From Entamoeba invadens IP1 (lineage: Eukaryota > Evosea > Mastigamoebida > Endamoebidae), in NCBI RefSeq assembly GCF_000330505.1, contig NW_004191847.1, positions 449,873 through 491,810 on the forward strand: a DNA stretch of 41,938 bases. Direction: 5' to 3'. This document shows positions 20,424 to 29,846 of the stretch, piece by piece. Positions within the stretch are counted from its first letter, which is position 1. Each line of letters opens with the position of its first letter. Both the position numbers and the translations under genes were made by a program. The notes under the pieces are model-generated. The model was given only the letters and a program-made list of their open reading frames with translations. It ran no database searches and was not told the origin of the DNA.

Positions 20424-23400
20424 ATGTCTGCCGAGTCTTTATTACTTCAACTTTTATCACCAGACAACACTCTTCGTAATCAAGCGGAACAACTATACTT
20501 TTCGATGTACAACAACCCCGTGACAGTCATTCAATTTCATCTTCAAAGTTTCACGTCGAGTAACGTAGATGTGAAGGTGTTATCTGCCAACCTTCTATCA
20601 AAGAACATGTATCGGACAACGACTCCACTGTATCAATTTTTATCCGACGACCAGAAGAATCAACTTCGCTCACAACTGTTAGTCTATCTCACAACGAACG
20701 CACCACGTCGGTTATTAGTTGCATACTCAAACCTCATCTACGACCTCTTTGTCATCGATAATGAATACCCAAACCTCTACCAAACACTCGACGCCCTTTT
20801 AAATTATAAAACAGAAGAGCACCGCTCGATCGCTTTATTCACTATAGCGTCCCTCGTCTTATTCGGCGAAGTTCCCGTCGAATTTGTGACGCACGCGATC
20901 GAAGTCGCGATCAAGCACACGACGGACGTCCCGTCCGTCGTCGAGTCTTCTTTGGAGTTGTACTACTCATTGGCGTCGGTTGCGGAAGACCACGGCAAAG
21001 AGATGTTACGGGTGACGGTGTCGCAGTATCCGATCTTTTTAAATAGTGCAGTCCGAGTGATCCAAACGGATCGGTCGTATGCACAAAGTGTGATAGAGAA
21101 GATCTCGAAGTTGAACGAAGAGACTGCACTCTTCATCGACTTCATCGAATTGACTGCGAAGTTTGCTTTTGAGGCGTTGAAGCTACCGAGCACTGACGCG
21201 ATCACAGCGATGACGTTATTAAGTGAATTGGGAGAGACGTATCAGACGCTTGGGACCTTTGAAGTGCCGTTGGTTGAAGTGTTATTCCAATGGATGAGTA
21301 GTCTGAGTGACACACAAGAGTGGTATATGTGTCAAGTAGAGGACGATTCAAGGTGTTTTGCAGCACAAGAATCCTTTCAGAAGTTAAGTGAATATATTGG
21401 AATGGCTAATGTGTCGAATATCATCACACGAATCTTCGGAAATAGAAGTCTGATGGGGTGGCAGAATGTCCGGGCGTGTGTATTTATGGCGAAAGTTCTT
21501 ATTAAAAGGACAAGAAATAAAGAAGGGGTACAGGCGTTGTTTGATTTGTTTCTGGGAGTCTGTATGATCCACCCAAGAGTGACTCATGAACTCGTTTTGT
21601 TCATCGAAGTTGCGATCCATATCGACAAAACTTTTTTAAAAAGTAATGAAATGAAAGTCTGCCAATTAATTGGGGAATGTACAAAGTCAAAGATCCCAAA
21701 ATTGCAGTCATCCGGATGCGACTTTTTGGCCGTTTATATTATTAACTCCCCAAAAAGTAATATTAAAACTCAAATGGAAAATATTTTGGAAATGATTAAA
21801 CCACTTTTGGTATCTCCACAACCACAAGTGTTGTCTTCTGCTATTTGTTCGGTTTCATTTTTAATTAATCAAGTCGGAAAGGCTTTTCAGCCACATTTTA
21901 TGGATTTTTTAAATGGGTACTTCGACTTACTCAAAAAGTTACCGATATCGGCAGATTATTTCGATTTACGAGGAAGAATCATCGAATCACTTTCCGTTTG
22001 TCATTCTTCTATTTTTTTACTATTATTTAATCTATTTTCTAGTATCACCATATTGATTAGTATATTAACTAAATTAATTTAGTCACTATATTATTATAAA
22101 TACAATATATACTATAATATATTATTTTTTGAATCAATTTTCTCCTTGATTACATATATTATATATAAATTAATATAAATTAATATAATAAAGTATAATA
22201 AATAGTATAAAATTATAATTTAATATACTATAATATCTTAATAACCGAATTCAATTCATTTGAAGGTCATCGCGTCGTATATGGATTTATCGAGTGTCCC
22301 CACGTTCACCGAGCAGTTACTTTCTCAACTGAATACAAGTATTCAATTACCAAATTTAAAAATCAGTGATGGCTTATTTGGGTATGTAGAAATGATCATA
22401 GTGCGTCTAATGATTGCACTGAAGACTCAATTGTACCCTTTTTTGGACACATACTTCCCCATTCTTCTCTCGCGATGTAAACTTAGTCTTCCACCGACAT
22501 CGACTCATGGCGGGTTAGCTGACGAGAAGGAAAGTGCGTTCAACTGTCTTTCAGTGATAGTCAATGAAGCGTTTCCCGTCTGTCTACCTCGCGTTCAAGA
22601 TATCTTAGACATTGTTGTGACGACGTCTTATTCTATCGACAAACACTTTGCGGCCATTGCCGTTGAGATTTGTGGGTCCTTCTATATCAACTATTCTTCC
22701 CAAATTACAACGACGGACAATATAGCAGGGGAGCGGCTCATTGCCGTGTTTGGTCGTGGTTGTAAGAACCCAGAGAGTGACTTGTGTATAGCGAGTGTGA
22801 ATAGTTTAGAGCGTATAATCTCGCATGAAGTCCCGTTGAGTGGTGCCGTTGTGATGGGTAACATCGCGACGGTAGTTTCACAAATCGAGCGATTTCAGCG
22901 GCGGATGAGTGAAGTGTTATCATCAGTGACAGCGGCTCTTTCCACTGCGATTTGTTTAGGTAACATGTTTCCTGATTTTCTGCATTATGTCTTCCCAATT
23001 GTCAAAGAGAAGTTCTTAGGAGGAATAGAAGGGAAAGTTGCATCCCTTCGAATCATTAAAATAGCTATTCGAGACGGGTCTTTAAAGGTCAATGGGTTAT
23101 TAGAAACATTAAAAGACACAGAATTGGCTGTTAGAGAAGCTGGGATGAGTGCTTTAATAGCATCATGTGAACGAGGGTTTGAAAATATGGATCTTGTGGG
23201 AACTGTTTTGTGGGAAATTGCAAGACAAGAGCAAAACGACTATTTAAGAGCAAAGGCTATTAGAGGAATTGGAAAACTCATTCTGCTGAGCAAAAATAGA
23301 CAATTGGGAACTCAATGGTTCCAACTGTTACCACCAAAAGTGGGAGTGGCTAAGACCGGAAAAATACTGATTGACTTGATCTACGAAGGACTGTTAAATA

Positions 23401-23600
23401 TAGCAGACAGTGGAATGATGCAAATCTGCATATTCATGATCGCAAAAAATTTGAGCGAAAGAGCTCAAATCTCGGAAACACTAAATAAGGCAAAAACAGT
23501 CCTTGTCGCCCTCGCAAACGGATTCCAAAACGACTTTAAAACAGTTGTCGAGCGACTCGATCCAATTCAAAGAGAAAACGTTTTGTCTTTCTTTATTTGA
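20424..23600 (+). CDS. Importin-beta family karyopherin (importin-5-like), two exons
   Basis: Nuclear transport receptor, 968 aa after joining exons 20424-21995 and 22266-23600. The N-terminus (LLLQLLSPDNTLRNQAEQLY) is the classic first HEAT repeat of importin-5/Kap121-type proteins, which bind RanGTP at the N-terminal repeats and cargo further on. The whole chain is a series of helical HEAT-like repeats with no other domain. The intron is supported because the join restores FDLRGRIIESLS-VIASYM, matching the family's LRGKTIECISLIG-type helix. Length is a little below importin-5 (about 1,100 aa), as expected for a divergent protist. Exon 1 has a stretch of unusually high GC around 20850-21200. 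The exact subtype (importin-5, -4 or -beta1) is not certain. Confidence 0.9.
21996..22265 (+). other. Intron of karyopherin gene (270 nt)
   Basis: Starts GTTTGT. The only acceptor that keeps phase 0 and the HEAT helix is TTGAAG ending at 22265, so an AAG rather than a TAG acceptor is used. TAG candidates upstream lead to stops. The interior is AT-rich with repeated TAATATAAAT units. Confidence 0.75.
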
Positions 23601-23977
23601 TTGTATCTTGTATAGTTTCTATTATTATCCTTTTTTTTAATGTTGTGAAATTGTTCATCAAAATGTGTATTTTTCAAGTAAAAAAAACAACAAGAGTATT
23701 GAATTATTACACTTTCAGTGTTTTGGAAATTTTTATTTATTATTATTATTATTATAGTATTTTTAAGATAATTATTTTATAAAAATAATCAGGTAAAGAT
23801 AGTATTACAATTATTAGTTTGTTAATAATATTTTTTTTTATTATATTTTCTATATTTTACTAAGTAAAAAACTGTAAATTCTTTTTTTCAAAAATATATT
23901 TGTATGTTTAATTTTATTAATAAAATTTAATTATTTATACTATATACAATAGTTTATTTTGATTGTACTTTATATTA

Positions 23978-24015
23978 ATTAATATAATTAATATAATTAA
24001 TATAATTAATATAAT
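23978..24015. repeat. 9-bp tandem repeat (TTAATATAA)n, about 4 copies
   Basis: Four near-perfect copies of TTAATATAA in a row, 45 bases downstream (minus-strand sense) of the tRNA-like sequence. Short tandem repeats next to tRNA genes are a known feature of some Entamoeba genomes; here it may simply be AT-rich slippage. Confidence 0.75.
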
Positions 24016-24059
24016 AAAGATAATTAAAATTATTATTAATAATAAAAAAAACAAAAAAT

Positions 24060-24129
24060 GCACTAACCGGGATTCGATACCCAGACTGTTAGTTTGGAAG
24101 AAAAAACTGCGCCGCATTGGCTTTAGTGC
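24060..24129 (-). tRNA. tRNA-like cloverleaf (atypical or pseudo-tRNA)
   Basis: On the minus strand these 70 bases fold as a cloverleaf. The acceptor stem is seven perfect pairs (GCACTAA with TTAGTGC). A short D-arm has GCC/GGC. A perfect 5-bp anticodon stem (AGTTT/AAACT) has an 8-base loop TTTCTTCC, and the T-arm (CTGGG/CCCGG) has an 8-base loop TATCGAAT. The B-box is near consensus (GGTATCGAATCC against GGTTCGANTCC, one extra base) and the A-box is weak (AAGCCAATGCGG). Directly downstream on the minus strand is TTTTTTGTTTTTTTT, a good Pol III terminator. Odd points: loops of 8 rather than 7, a short D-arm, and a pyrimidine where position 37 should be a purine. The anticodon cannot be fixed (CTT for Lys is one reading). 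It could be a diverged tRNA, a pseudogene or another Pol III RNA. Confidence 0.5.
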
Positions 24130-24499
24130 TTGCTATAATTAAGTAAATTCTATCTATATATTATAGATATAATATATAGTAATTGTAATTTAATAACATA
24201 TTTATTTCGACGTTTTTTTACTATTTATATAGTACTATTTTATTATTATAGAAATGAAGGTAAAAAAATGCTTTGATTAATAAAATTTTTTATTATAAAT
24301 ATAATAAACAAAAATAATACAATAAACGACATTTGATTTAAATTCCCTGACTGTAAAATAATAAGTTACAAAATATAATATAAATAGAGTTTAACAAACT
24401 CAAAGTTTCTGTTTATTTTTTGTCCGATAAAAAACCACATACACATAAAGTTATACTTAAAACATCGTTATTTTCCCATGCCCCAATTCATATCGGCAC

Positions 24500-24997
24500 T
24501 CACTTTTTTGGGTTGACTTCCTTTTTAAGCCATTTGAGTCCTTCTTTAAGACCAGTTCCATTCATTGCGTCGCAGTCCAAAACGAGGACTTTATTTTTCG
24601 GCAGCTCATTTAATTTGTCCACATGTCCTTTATTGACCCAGACCAAAAAAGGGCAATTTTTGAGTTCTTGGTCATTAATCATAGCTATTAATGTCGATTT
24701 TACGTCTTCAAAACGTTCAGTATCAGTTGCATCAATAACAAACGCAACACATTGAACATTCTTATAATACGACCGCCACAAATTTCGAAACTTTTGTTGG
24801 CCACATACATCCCAAAAAATCCATTTGACTCCACTGAAGTGTAGAGTTGGGGAATTATACCCAAATGTAGGCTTCGGTGGAAAGACTGATGGATTTAAAC
24901 CAGACAAACTGAGCGTGATCGAAGTCTTCCCAACTCCATCAAACCCACATAGAAGTACATTCACATGCTTTGTGCGGAACACCGAAAACAAACTCAT
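24500..24997 (-). CDS. Divergent Arf-like small GTPase A
   Basis: Arf/Arl-family GTP-binding protein, 165 aa, which would act in membrane trafficking as a GTP-dependent switch. P-loop GFDGVGKTS (residues 18-26), switch I Thr (T44 in KPTFGY) and switch II WDVCGQQKFR (62-71, Gln67 kept, the usual first Gly replaced by Cys). The G4 motif, normally NKxD, reads NKGH (122-125), so the Asp that selects guanine is replaced; the following HVD could supply a shifted Asp. G5 is also altered (DCDAM in place of xSAxx). There is no Gly at position 2, so no N-myristoylation; the N-terminus MSLFSVFRTK is a short hydrophobic/basic helix instead. Close in pattern to Arf-like B at 28517-29053. Guanine binding may be weak or changed. 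The ATG start is well placed. Confidence 0.9.
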   Translation of the reverse strand: MSLFSVFRTKHVNVLLCGFDGVGKTSITLSLSGLNPSVFPPKPTFGYNSPTLHFSGVKWIFWDVCGQQKFRNLWRSYYKNVQCVAFVIDATDTERFEDVKSTLIAMINDQELKNCPFLVWVNKGHVDKLNELPKNKVLVLDCDAMNGTGLKEGLKWLKKEVNPKK

Positions 24998-25188
24998 CGA
25001 CCGTTGCTATTACTTTTCAAGTTCCTGAATGTTGAACATTTTATTCACTTCCTCCAAAGTGAACATTAATTCAACTTTTAATATTTTCAAATATTTTTTT
25101 TTATTTTTAAATATTTTTTTATTAAAAATTTGACGTATTCTCTATTTAAAGATCAACACGGGTTAATACAAGATATCTTTTTAAAGCA

Positions 25189-26070
25189 TCAATGATTTAC
25201 AATTCCGTTATTTTCATCTTCCTCTTCATCGTCAAGAAAATCAGTGTACTCCATAAATTTTCGCGAAATAATCACATCAAGTTGATTTATATCGACCTGC
25301 TTTGCAAAAGGATTAAAAAGTTCCCACCACTTGTTAAATCTCAGAATTTGTTTGACATTTTTTGCGATTCCCAAGTCATATGGGGTGATGAACTTTCTCT
25401 CATTTTTTGGTCTTAAAAAATAATCTCTTATGTTGTCTGCAACTTCTAATGATGTTTGATTGGTGAGAACAAATATGACATGAAAAAAACTAAAGATGCC
25501 GATCCCGACACCCAATACCGCCTCGAGCGTCATTAACAATTTTATGGAAAGTGACAACTTGAGATTTAACGGTGCCGTAACGACAAAAGCTAAAAGGAGA
25601 GAAATTGCAAAGGAAACCAAAAAGCAGACGAAAAAACGGACGTTGCCAACACCGATGTCATTGCACATCCACACACAATGGTGATCCATCCGTAAGACAC
25701 ATTTATTGCATATCGAACAGTGGTGACACCGAAACGGTTTCAGCGCGTTGCACTTTGGACATACAGTGAAGGGACTCGATTCTATCGGTCCGTTAAAGTA
25801 CTTCGATAACTCGGCTGACGGCGGCGGAGTCCCTGCCGCTGTAAACATTGTACGGACATACATAACTGAGAAGAAAAGTACTTGGTACATTGAGAGAAGT
25901 GTAATAATAATTGCGAGAAACGTTGGATAAACGTAATACATTGAAGGAATGATCACAGTGAAATGGATGAAGCATGAAATAAAAAATAATACAAATGCGC
26001 CAGTTACAAGGGTGTATGTTAACATCCGCACAAAAATACGTACCACTCCTGCAACTCCTTGACAAAACAT
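25189..26070 (-). CDS. DHHC-type protein S-acyltransferase
   Basis: Membrane enzyme that transfers palmitate to Cys residues of proteins, 293 aa, at Golgi or other endomembranes. The zinc-rich DHHC domain is complete (about 102-152: CPKC, CHHCSICNKCVLRMDHHC, with catalytic Cys132 in the DHHC motif and N145 of the following GNVRFF). Four membrane segments (about 17-40, 46-72, 144-168, 178-205) place the DHHC loop on the cytosolic face. A TSLE motif after TM4 fits the family's TTxE. The C-terminal tail is cytosolic, with an acidic end (DDEEEDENN). Neighbours are the two Arf-like genes and an RBR ligase, which may be chance; Arf-like proteins lacking a myristoyl Gly could in principle be lipidated by other means, but no target is shown. 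Confidence 0.95.
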   Translation of the reverse strand: MFCQGVAGVVRIFVRMLTYTLVTGAFVLFFISCFIHFTVIIPSMYYVYPTFLAIIITLLSMYQVLFFSVMYVRTMFTAAGTPPPSAELSKYFNGPIESSPFTVCPKCNALKPFRCHHCSICNKCVLRMDHHCVWMCNDIGVGNVRFFVCFLVSFAISLLLAFVVTAPLNLKLSLSIKLLMTLEAVLGVGIGIFSFFHVIFVLTNQTSLEVADNIRDYFLRPKNERKFITPYDLGIAKNVKQILRFNKWWELFNPFAKQVDINQLDVIISRKFMEYTDFLDDEEEDENNGIVNH

Positions 26071-26666
26071 TTCACTTTATTTTTTTTGTTTTTATCTTTA
26101 TTGTAATAATTTAATTTTATATGAATTGTAATTAAAAATTATAATTATATTTATTATATTTGAAATTTTTTTTAGATAGTATAATAATACTAATAATTTT
26201 AATTACTATGACAAATTATTAATTATTTAAATATATTGAAATTTAAAAAATAAACCTCAATTAACCTTTTAAAAAAAAGGTTTTTTGTTATTGTTTTTGT
26301 TATTAAAAACTAATTTTTTTTAATATATGTCTCCACAAAAATAACTGAGTTTTAAAAATTGAATTTGTTCAATTCAAGGGTCTAGTCTAACTTTTAAATC
26401 CAAGTTATATAAAAAAGGAATAGTAAAAAAGTTATTAATACCTATAAATAAATAAAAAAAAATAAAAATAATTGTTTTTAGTTTTGTCATTCCATTCCAG
26501 ATTGTAAAAAAATACATCAACACCACCACATCCCGTCAAGGTGACGTAACGAGAGTGGTTTTTTTGAGAAATTTGTGTTTTGAAAATTGTGAAAAGTTCG
26601 ACGAGATTGTAATGGTCGAACGCCAGCACATTTGGGTGCAAAAAATCGGAGGAAATACACAAAGAA
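26071..26666. other. Divergent promoter region, no gene
   Basis: Between the DHHC (-) and RBR (+) starts. The first 380 bases are very AT-rich. The last 150 (about 26480-26666) are less so and hold short frames on both strands, none with a good start or motif. This may be a longer 5' leader of the RBR gene: an in-frame stop at 26610 shows the protein does not extend further upstream without splicing. Confidence 0.45.
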
Positions 26667-28400
26667 ATGGCCATTGTGGATAGCTTTAAAAAGATCTACA
26701 TAAGCAAAACTGTTGTTTGTGAGGATTGTCTGAAGACTGTTTCCATATTTAGCAAAGTGTATGTTTGCACTGTCTGTGGTGCCTTTGTTATATGTAAAAG
26801 GTGCCATTCCGAACGTCACCCCTGTGCTGTTTGCTCAACCATCAATGATCGACAAATTGTTGAACGATTTAAAGGACGGAAAGTCAAGTCCATTGCCACT
26901 TTAATGCAGATGGGGTTCAATGCAATCACTGCGACGAACTCACTCATCCGATCAAGCTGGAACATGGACGCTGCTGTTCAAAACGCTCTCACCACACAAA
27001 GCAATGAGGAGGAGAAAAGAAAGAGAGAGGCAAAACTCGTCGTCATGAAGAAAAAGGTTAAATCGCCCAATTTGAAACCATCGTATATCACACTGCAACC
27101 ACTGTCTTTTAACACACCCGACGACTTGGACAGTCAAAGCGACTCCGAAAATGTCATTTCATACGAAACTCCAAATAAGCCAAAGTACGAGATCTTGACA
27201 AAGGAAGATATCTACAACTTGTTTCTCGACGAAATCAATACATTTTCAGAGGTCAACGAAGTTGAATTGGATCAATCATCGATCGCGGTGCTATCTGGAG
27301 GGACAAACAAACCGAAAAAGAATGGACCTTCGTTTGAGTTGTTCATGAAGGATGGGACATGTGACATATGCTATGAGGAAGGACGGTTGGTGGGAGAAAG
27401 GTGTGGGCACATGTTCTGTGTTAAGTGTTGGAACGACAATTTGAAAACAAACGCGACGTTTTCGTATGACAGCTTCCATTGTATGCAAGCGGGATGTGTA
27501 CAACCGTTGTCGCTCCAATTTGTTCTCTCGTACTGCTCTAAAGAGGTAATTACACTCTACAAGAAAATGGTTGTCCACAACTTTTTAGCACAACACCGCT
27601 CGTACCAGAGATGTTGTGGAAATGAGTGCGAGAGAGTGATCCACGTAATCCATTCCGGAAAACCAAACATCAAAGTTTCTTGTTACTGCGGCCATGAGTT
27701 TTGCTTTGGTTGTGGAAGAGAGAGGCACGAACCAGCAACGTGTGCCGAAGTTGAGAAATGGGAAGGACAGTACCAGGAGGAGGCGGAGAGTCAGCGCGCA
27801 ATTAATGCAATTTCAAAACCATGTTTCCATTGTGGGCTCATGACCGAAAGGACAAAAGGGTGCAATCACATGACGTGTCCAAAGTGCCATGGTGAGTGGT
27901 GTTGGATGTGTAGAGGGGACTGGAAAAACCACGGACCGAAGACTGGCGGTTTTTACAGATGCACACTCTACGAAAAGTCCGAGGCCAAAAAACTCGACGA
28001 AGAGGCGGAAAAGACAAAGTCGGATGCCGAGAGGTATGAGTATTATTACGAACACTTTTTGAACAACAAAATAGAAATTGGCCGCTTCGAGGAGGTTGTG
28101 CAACACAAAAAGATGCTTTTTGAGAAGACAAAGAACTTGGCACAGGTCGAGGTTCTGGGAATGATTTGTTCATCTGTCGAAAATTGCCTCAAAGCTCTCC
28201 AGTACTCCTACGTCAAAATGTTCTTTCTGCCCAGAGACGACGTCGCCTCAGATTTGTTTCTGTATCGACAAGAAGTCCTTGAAAACTCTGTGATTCAGCT
28301 GGAGAAGAGTGTGAAAGAAATGACCACGACTGGCCAGCTGCCAATGCTGCTCGAGGAAGCTATGAACTCAAAGACCATCATGAACAACTTGTGCCAATGA
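26667..28400 (+). CDS. RBR E3 ubiquitin ligase, Ariadne-like, with extra N-terminal zinc finger and UBA
   Basis: RING-between-RING ligase, 577 aa, that passes ubiquitin through a Cys thioester. N-terminal module about 18-56 with four CxxC pairs (CEDC, CTVC, CKRC, CAVC), so likely two zincs, followed by a UBA-like helix bundle (about 74-110, LMQMGF...NMDAAVQNAL). RING1 about 232-277 (CDICYEE ... CGHMFC..CW), IBR about 300-360 (CYCGHEFCFGCG), RING2/Rcat about 385-432 (CFHCG...KGCNHMTC), with the predicted catalytic Cys C399 in GCNHM. The C-terminal 145 residues, rich in Lys/Glu helices, fit an Ariadne domain, which in HHARI relatives holds the ligase inactive until a partner (neddylated cullin) binds. 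The start ATG follows an in-frame stop at 26610. Only 116 bases separate its stop from the convergent Arf-like B gene. Confidence 0.95.
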   Translation: MAIVDSFKKIYISKTVVCEDCLKTVSIFSKVYVCTVCGAFVICKRCHSERHPCAVCSTINDRQIVERFKGRKVKSIATLMQMGFNAITATNSLIRSSWNMDAAVQNALTTQSNEEEKRKREAKLVVMKKKVKSPNLKPSYITLQPLSFNTPDDLDSQSDSENVISYETPNKPKYEILTKEDIYNLFLDEINTFSEVNEVELDQSSIAVLSGGTNKPKKNGPSFELFMKDGTCDICYEEGRLVGERCGHMFCVKCWNDNLKTNATFSYDSFHCMQAGCVQPLSLQFVLSYCSKEVITLYKKMVVHNFLAQHRSYQRCCGNECERVIHVIHSGKPNIKVSCYCGHEFCFGCGRERHEPATCAEVEKWEGQYQEEAESQRAINAISKPCFHCGLMTERTKGCNHMTCPKCHGEWCWMCRGDWKNHGPKTGGFYRCTLYEKSEAKKLDEEAEKTKSDAERYEYYYEHFLNNKIEIGRFEEVVQHKKMLFEKTKNLAQVEVLGMICSSVENCLKALQYSYVKMFFLPRDDVASDLFLYRQEVLENSVIQLEKSVKEMTTTGQLPMLLEEAMNSKTIMNNLCQ

Positions 28401-28516
28401 CTGTGCAAAACATGTAATTTAGTGGTTTATATCACGGCGATTCAATCAGGACATCTTCCAACAAACCACATTATAAGAGTTTTTGTTTATGAACAGAAAT
28501 GAACCACAAAAACGCG

Positions 28517-29053
28517 TCATTTCTTTGAATTTTTTTTCATAGTATAGCAGAGCCAGTCGAGACCCTCGAAAACGCCCTCGCCGGAATACGCCGAACAAGC
28601 AAAGATCTTGCACCTCTTGCTGAGCGTTTCGTTGAGTCCGATTTTCTCGTCGATTGCTTTGTCGTGTGCTTTGAGGTCTGTTTTATTCAACAAAATGAGG
28701 AAAGGCAAGTCCTTGATTTCCGGGTCTTTTAACATGTTTTTGAGTGCGTCGATTGCCTCGTCAGTTCGTTCTGAGTCTGCCAAATCAATAACAAACGAGA
28801 CACACCTACAGTTTGGATAATACGAACGCCACAACCCTCTGAATTTTGCTGCTCCAGAAACGTCCCAAAAGAGCCATTCGTACGTTTTGTATTTAAAACA
28901 GGGATTTAAGTAGCCGACTGTCGGTTTAGTCCCAACACTTTTGGGGTCTTCGCCTTGCATTTTCAAAAGAAGTGATGTCTTCCCAGCGTTGTCCAACCCA
29001 CACATCAAAACATTCATCTGCTTCTTTTTGAAAAGAAATGATAGAAATGACAT
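28517..29053 (-). CDS. Divergent Arf-like small GTPase B
   Basis: Arf/Arl-family protein, 178 aa, predicted trafficking switch. P-loop GLDNAGKTS (residues 19-27), switch I Thr in KPTVGY (T45), and G4 NKTD (123-126) and G5 CSAYSG intact, so guanine binding should be normal. Switch II reads WDVSGAAKFR: the Gln equal to Arf1 Gln71 is Ala (residue 68) and the Gly before the GQ pair is Ser. In Arf and Ras proteins changing this Gln slows GTP hydrolysis, so this protein may stay GTP-bound or rely wholly on a GAP. Position 2 is Ser, not Gly, so it is not myristoylated; the N-terminus MSFLSFLFKKKQ is an amphipathic, basic anchor. The pattern LWRSYY is shared with Arf-like A, suggesting a lineage-specific pair. 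Confidence 0.92.
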   Translation of the reverse strand: MSFLSFLFKKKQMNVLMCGLDNAGKTSLLLKMQGEDPKSVGTKPTVGYLNPCFKYKTYEWLFWDVSGAAKFRGLWRSYYPNCRCVSFVIDLADSERTDEAIDALKNMLKDPEIKDLPFLILLNKTDLKAHDKAIDEKIGLNETLSKRCKIFACSAYSGEGVFEGLDWLCYTMKKNSKK

Positions 29054-29846
29054 GAAAACTGCTTATTAAGTTGTTCGTAGTTTCTTTTTGGTATTAAAAA
29101 ATAGTTTTGGTTTTAGTTGTTTAAGATAGAAAGTATAGAATTACTACCCATCACTCTTCCATCGTTTCAGGTAATCCAAGTCGTTCAATTTAACTATTTC
29201 ATTTAATTCTTTTAATTTAATTTTTACTATAAAAAACTCATTGAAAAATAGTAAATTGAAGTTTTTCTTCCTTTTTTGTCATTCAATTGGTTTTTTTGTT
29301 TTTTAACACGTACATCTGTTATTTTATTATTTTTTATTATTAAGTTACTATTCGTATTAATAAAAAAAGTAAATTGAAACTCAAAAGTAATAAAAAAGCA
29401 TTTTCTGTGTTTTGGTTTGTGTTTCTCAAATTATTAAAATAATAATAGCTGGAAGATTCCAATCTTGATTTTCTCTTATCCAAACTATAAAATATAGTTA
29501 TTTAATCCAACAATTCATAACCATTTTTGTAAAGAAGATGGTCGATGAAATTTAAGAATACAACTATACTGTATATATATTTTATTAATAAGCTATAGTT
29601 AAATACTTCACAAGGTCAAAAAACCACTTTTTTCTTTTTATTTAAATAAAAAAAACTAGTAATATTATTAACATTAAAACGATAAAATTAATAATTAAAT
29701 AAACTAATAATTTATATTTGTCTAAGTATAATTATAATTATCCATAATAAATTATCAATGTATTATTAAGTATTGATAATTCAGTTATAACTGTTTCATA
29801 CCATTTTATAGTTTAACATAAAGAAGTAATTAATTACAATGAAAAG
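29054..29846. other. Intergenic, AT-rich
   Basis: About 790 bases upstream of Arf-like B (-) and downstream of the ankyrin gene (-). AT-rich, with T runs around 29220-29350 and a few AT dyads. No gene, RNA or element recognised. Confidence 0.45.

Larger units (their letters stand above)
23601..24499. other. Intergenic with tRNA-like gene and satellite
   Basis: Spacer between the convergent karyopherin (+) and Arf-like (-) genes. It has an ATT/TAT run near 23740, a 9-bp satellite near 23978-24015 and the tRNA-like sequence at 24060-24129. The rest is AT-rich with no other feature. Confidence 0.5.

Noticed and set aside
24060..24129. tRNA-Val with anticodon AAC in a CTAACAG loop
   Set aside because: The stem for that loop would use bases needed by the T-arm, so both cannot form; the AGTTT/AAACT stem is better.
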